From the NCBI GenBank assembly GCA_018434075.1, contig JAHDQA010000120.1, positions 1 through 37,566 of the forward strand: a stretch of DNA of 37,566 bases, written 5' to 3'. The position numbers were made by a program, and so were the translations under genes. Shown here in pieces: positions 35,267-37,566 of the stretch. Below the pieces are notes generated by a model, which saw only the letters and a program-made list of their open reading frames with translations, was not told where the DNA came from and did no database searches. Origin of the DNA: Tissierellaceae bacterium (GTDB taxonomy: Bacteria; Bacillota; Clostridia; Tissierellales; Tissierellaceae). How positions within the stretch are numbered: position 1 is the stretch's first letter; each line of letters starts with the position of its first letter.

Positions 35267-35949
35267 AAATAAGAGCTAAGTATACAAAGCTTGGTTATCT
35301 AAAATATTTATCTCACCTTGATTTGATAAGATTATTTAATAGAAGTTTCACAAGATCAAATATACCAGTCAAATACTCTGAGGGTTTTAACCCTCATCCT
35401 AAATTATCTCTTGGAAATCCATTGCCACTTGGAATTGAGAGCGTGTGTGAGTATTTCGATTTGGAGTTAATTGAACCTATATCCCCTCAAGAATTTAAGA
35501 ATAAGCTAAATGAAATTCTGCCAACAGGGATAGAAATAGTTGAATCTTATGGTATAGATGAAATGACCCCGTCAATTTCATCTACTATGTGCAAAAGTGA
35601 ATACGAAATATTAGTTGATACTTTAAATTCAGGAGATGAAATAGATTATTACCTTGAGATAAATGAATTATTAGGTTTAAAAAACATCGATATTGAAAAA
35701 AAGAAAAAGAAAGGCAAAAGCAAAATAACGACTATAGTCAATATCAGACCATTCATATTTAAATTATCTGTGGAGAATATTTGTGGGAATACAATAAGGC
35801 TGAATACTATTGTAATGACAGGCGAGCAGGGAAATGTAAAGCCAATTGAATTGCTTGAAGCAATCAATAAAAACACTAAAATAAGACTGGATTTAGACAG
35901 CTTTGAAGCTAAAAAAATAGAAACTTATTCTCAGGAATTTGAGGGATAG
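35263..35949 (+). CDS. Radical SAM-linked protein, TIGR03936/DUF2344
   Basis: A 228-residue protein always found next to or fused to the TIGR03960 radical SAM protein. The family block is RAKYTKLGYLKYLSHLDLIRLFNRSFTRS, then YSEGFNPHPKLSLGNPLPLGIES. No catalytic motif is recognisable. It probably forms a complex with the upstream protein, perhaps binding its substrate. The start is TTG 35263, within TTGA shared with the upstream stop, so the two are translationally coupled. Confidence 0.9.
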   Translation: MKIRAKYTKLGYLKYLSHLDLIRLFNRSFTRSNIPVKYSEGFNPHPKLSLGNPLPLGIESVCEYFDLELIEPISPQEFKNKLNEILPTGIEIVESYGIDEMTPSISSTMCKSEYEILVDTLNSGDEIDYYLEINELLGLKNIDIEKKKKKGKSKITTIVNIRPFIFKLSVENICGNTIRLNTIVMTGEQGNVKPIELLEAINKNTKIRLDLDSFEAKKIETYSQEFEG

Positions 35950-35951
35950 GA

Positions 35952-37115
35952 ATGAGGAAAATTTTTTTTGATATATCTTCAGAAAAGAAAATTATATCGA
36001 TTGTTGAAGATGACAGGCTTGTTGAATACTATGAAGAAGAAGATATTGAACATTCAATCGTAGGAAATATTTATCGTGCGAAAGTGGAAAGAGTATTGCC
36101 AAGTATGAATGCTGCTTTTGTAAATATCGGAGAAGCGAAAAATGCATATTTGAGCTTTGAAGAGATCCCTCAAATAGATTACAATTCGAAACATCATAGG
36201 ATAAAATCAGGTGATACAGTTTTAGTCCAGGTAATTAAGGATCAAATTGGCTCAAAAGGAGCTAAAGTGACTATGAAATTGACTTTAGCAGGTAAATATA
36301 TTGTATTGTGTCCTTTTAATTCTGGAATAAGCATATCAAAAAAAGTAAAAAATGCTGAGAGAGTAAACCTAGAAAAAATTGCAAAGTGTATATTTTCAGA
36401 TGATTGTGGAATAATTTTAAGAACCAATGCTGCAAAAGCACTGGAAGAAGATCTATTAAATGAGTACAGAACATTAGAAGCTCTATACACTAAGATTTTA
36501 AGTGAATTGAATTATTTACCAACTCCTAAGCTAATCTATCAAACAACTAGCATCACAGATCGGATATTGAGAGACTATTATAATCCAAATGAAGATTTCA
36601 TAGTTGTAAATGACAAGGATTTTTACTTTGACATTTTAAACAAATCAGATGATAAAAATAATTCAAGAGAAAATATCGTTTTAGATTTAGACTTTAGTTC
36701 GAAGCATGACCCTCTAATAACTCATGAGTTGTATCAAGCTGTTTCTAATAAAGTTGCACTTAAAAGTGGTGGATATATAGTAATTGATGAATTGGAAGCA
36801 TTAACTGCGATAGATGTGAATACTGGTAGTCTTGTAAATGGGAAAAATTATCAAGAAATCGTATTAAAAACTAATTTAGAAGCTGCAAAAGAAATAGCTA
36901 TACAACTTAGACTCAGAAATATTGGGGGAATAATTATCGTAGATTTTATAGACATGAGTTCTAAGACAGACATAGATATGTTAAAAAATACGTTAGAGGA
37001 AGAATTCAAGAAAGACAAGAATAATCCAATATTAGTTGAAGTAACAAAGCTAAATTTATATGAAATTGTGAGAGAAAAAACCATGATTTCTTTAAAAAAC
37101 AGGATAGATATTTAA
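35952..37115 (+). CDS. rng: Ribonuclease E/G family protein, short form
   Basis: An endoribonuclease of 387 residues. The S1 RNA-binding region is VGNIYRAKVERVLPSMNAAFVNIGEAKNAYLSF (about 35-70). The catalytic metal aspartates are D288 in ALTAIDVNTGSLV and D331 in IIIVDFIDM, with the same 43-residue spacing as E. coli RNase E D303/D346. The protein stops at about the place where RNase E/G has the CPxC zinc-link that joins subunits, and no such motif follows in any nearby frame. It may be a naturally short variant or a truncated end next to the mobile-element debris. It is two bases after the DUF2344 gene. Confidence 0.85.
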   Translation: MRKIFFDISSEKKIISIVEDDRLVEYYEEEDIEHSIVGNIYRAKVERVLPSMNAAFVNIGEAKNAYLSFEEIPQIDYNSKHHRIKSGDTVLVQVIKDQIGSKGAKVTMKLTLAGKYIVLCPFNSGISISKKVKNAERVNLEKIAKCIFSDDCGIILRTNAAKALEEDLLNEYRTLEALYTKILSELNYLPTPKLIYQTTSITDRILRDYYNPNEDFIVVNDKDFYFDILNKSDDKNNSRENIVLDLDFSSKHDPLITHELYQAVSNKVALKSGGYIVIDELEALTAIDVNTGSLVNGKNYQEIVLKTNLEAAKEIAIQLRLRNIGGIIIVDFIDMSSKTDIDMLKNTLEEEFKKDKNNPILVEVTKLNLYEIVREKTMISLKNRIDI

Positions 37116-37125
37116 AGATAAATTT

Positions 37126-37143
37126 TAGATGATATGGTATAAT
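37126..37143 (+). promoter_or_regulatory. Extended -10 promoter downstream of the RNase E/G gene
   Basis: TG-G-TATAAT (-10 at 37138-37143) is a perfect extended -10 element, with no good -35 at 17-18 bp. In relatives, the genes for ribosomal proteins L21/L27 follow RNase E/G here, so this may be the rplU promoter, now cut off by mobile-element sequence 33 bases downstream. Confidence 0.4.
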
Positions 37144-37184
37144 AAATATGAACCAAATCAGTTTAAAAATCCAGCTGTCAATAG

Positions 37185-37235
37185 TCAGTGAAAATGTCAT
37201 ATAAAAGTATAAAGTTTTATTCAGTGAAAATGTCA
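37185..37235. repeat. Two direct copies of TCAGTGAAAATGTCA, 36 bp apart
   Basis: Identical 15-bp copies at 37185-37199 and 37221-37235. Multiple short repeats at an element end are typical transposase binding sites in several IS families, including IS21-like ones. The family cannot be decided here. Confidence 0.75.
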
Positions 37236-37354
37236 CTATATAATTTAAAAATACATTTACACTGTTTTATTGGAATAAGGCTTTTGATTCATTTTAAGAG
37301 GTGCTTTACCTTTAAAAATCTCTAAGACACAATGTTTACGCCCTGAAGATTATA

Positions 37355-37566
37355 CTAGAAAAATCTATGTAATTTAAACTCAACAGGCAATCTACTTTGG
37401 AGAGTTTCCCAAAGCCTTTCAATTCTACCCTTAGCCTGTGGAGAATGAGCCTTGATAATATTGATGCCTAATTCTTCCATAGCTCTACTAAATTGGGTTA
37501 AATTAACATTCTTTCCTGCAAGCTGATCCTCAATAGACAATTTGCCATCATTAGGCGATACAAAAA
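37355..37566 (-). pseudogene. ISNCY-like transposase, C-terminal-side fragment
   Basis: The frame is open across the right window edge, so the 5' part lies outside. The readable ~70 residues include FVSPNDGKLSIEDQLAGKN, then TQFSRAMEELGINIIKAHSPQAKGRIERLWETLQSRLPVEF. The SPQAKGRIERLW block is the DDE-core glutamate region of ISNCY-type transposases. After LPVEFKL the frame ends in HRFF-stop, whereas family members continue for many tens of residues, so the 3' end is broken. It is probably inactive. Confidence 0.75.

Larger units (their letters stand above)
37176..37566. mobile_element. Partial insertion sequence / mobile-element debris, continues off the right edge
   Basis: From TGTCA at 37176 to the window end there is no host-type gene. 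It holds two 15-bp end-like repeats (37185-37199, 37221-37235) and then the end of a minus-strand ISNCY-like transposase (37355 onward). Whether 37176 is a true element end needs a flank comparison. The 37236-37354 part has stop codons in all frames, with one coding-like stretch on the minus strand (37262-37350, containing GRKHCVLEIFKGK) that may be a frameshifted tail. Confidence 0.6.

Noticed and set aside
37006-37236. Minus-strand 76-residue frame spanning the end of the RNase gene and the repeats
   Set aside because: It is antisense to the RNase coding end, has low-complexity composition (Phe/Ile/Leu) and no matching motif.
37290-37376. Plus-strand frame ending in LRPEDYTRKIYVI as a protein C-terminus
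   Set aside because: It is only about 29 codons after a stop, has no start or ribosome site, and I cannot tie it to a known family.
1-37566. CRISPR array, defence island, riboswitch or secondary-metabolite cluster
   Set aside because: No regularly spaced repeats, no recognised defence or biosynthetic genes, and no intergenic space large enough for an undescribed multi-gene system.

Overview
The window is AT-rich (roughly one-third G+C by eye) and looks like a chromosomal segment of an anaerobic, low-GC Gram-positive bacterium of the Clostridia/Tissierellia type. The evidence is strong Shine-Dalgarno sites, frequent TTG/GTG starts, a clostridial-order Rnf complex (rnfCDGEAB), a maf-radC-mreBCD-PBP2-minCDE cell-shape/division cluster, and the TIGR03960-TIGR03936-RNase E/G block. 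No genus can be fixed by eye. A Sedimentibacter-like or other Tissierellia/Clostridia affiliation is an inference.

Layout. The left edge (1-2235) is minus-strand: the leader of a gene that starts just outside the window, then a cytosolic L-asparaginase followed by a DEDD-type RNase H-like exonuclease. A divergent promoter pair at 2207-2292 separates this from plus-strand nifS-thiI (tRNA 4-thiouridine). Next comes a polyamine operon: an XRE-cupin regulator followed by potABCD, with a near-consensus promoter and a dyad that looks like an autoregulatory operator. Then come a beta-CASP RNA metallo-hydrolase, a lipoate-protein ligase and mltG, closed by a bidirectional terminator. A minus-strand tRNA-Leu(CAA) follows, with a 31-bp direct repeat of its 3' end. 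polA-coaE-lytic transglycosylase-peptide-binding lipoprotein form the next unit. A plus-strand tRNA-Leu(GAG) precedes the six-gene Rnf operon, which ends at a clear terminator.

From about 24 kb to 37.1 kb one long co-directional cluster runs Gx-type membrane protein, maf, radC, mreB, mreC, mreD, PBP2, minC, minD, minE, a B12-binding-like radical SAM protein, its DUF2344 partner and an RNase E/G. Most junctions are overlaps or gaps of under 20 bp. The right edge (37176-37566) is mobile-element debris: repeated end-like sequences and the minus-strand fragment of an ISNCY-like transposase. It lies where the L21/L27 ribosomal protein genes would normally follow.

How the genes fit together. Rnf couples ferredoxin oxidation to NAD+ reduction and ion pumping. 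The Mre/PBP2 and Min systems make the cell a rod with mid-cell division. PotABCD takes up polyamines. I found no defence island, CRISPR array or obvious new multi-gene system. The items most worth a second look are the tRNA-Leu att-like scar, the mobile-element junction after the RNase E/G gene, the enlarged PBP2 with an internal repeat, the short RNase E/G, the pot operator, and the uncharacterised radical SAM pair.
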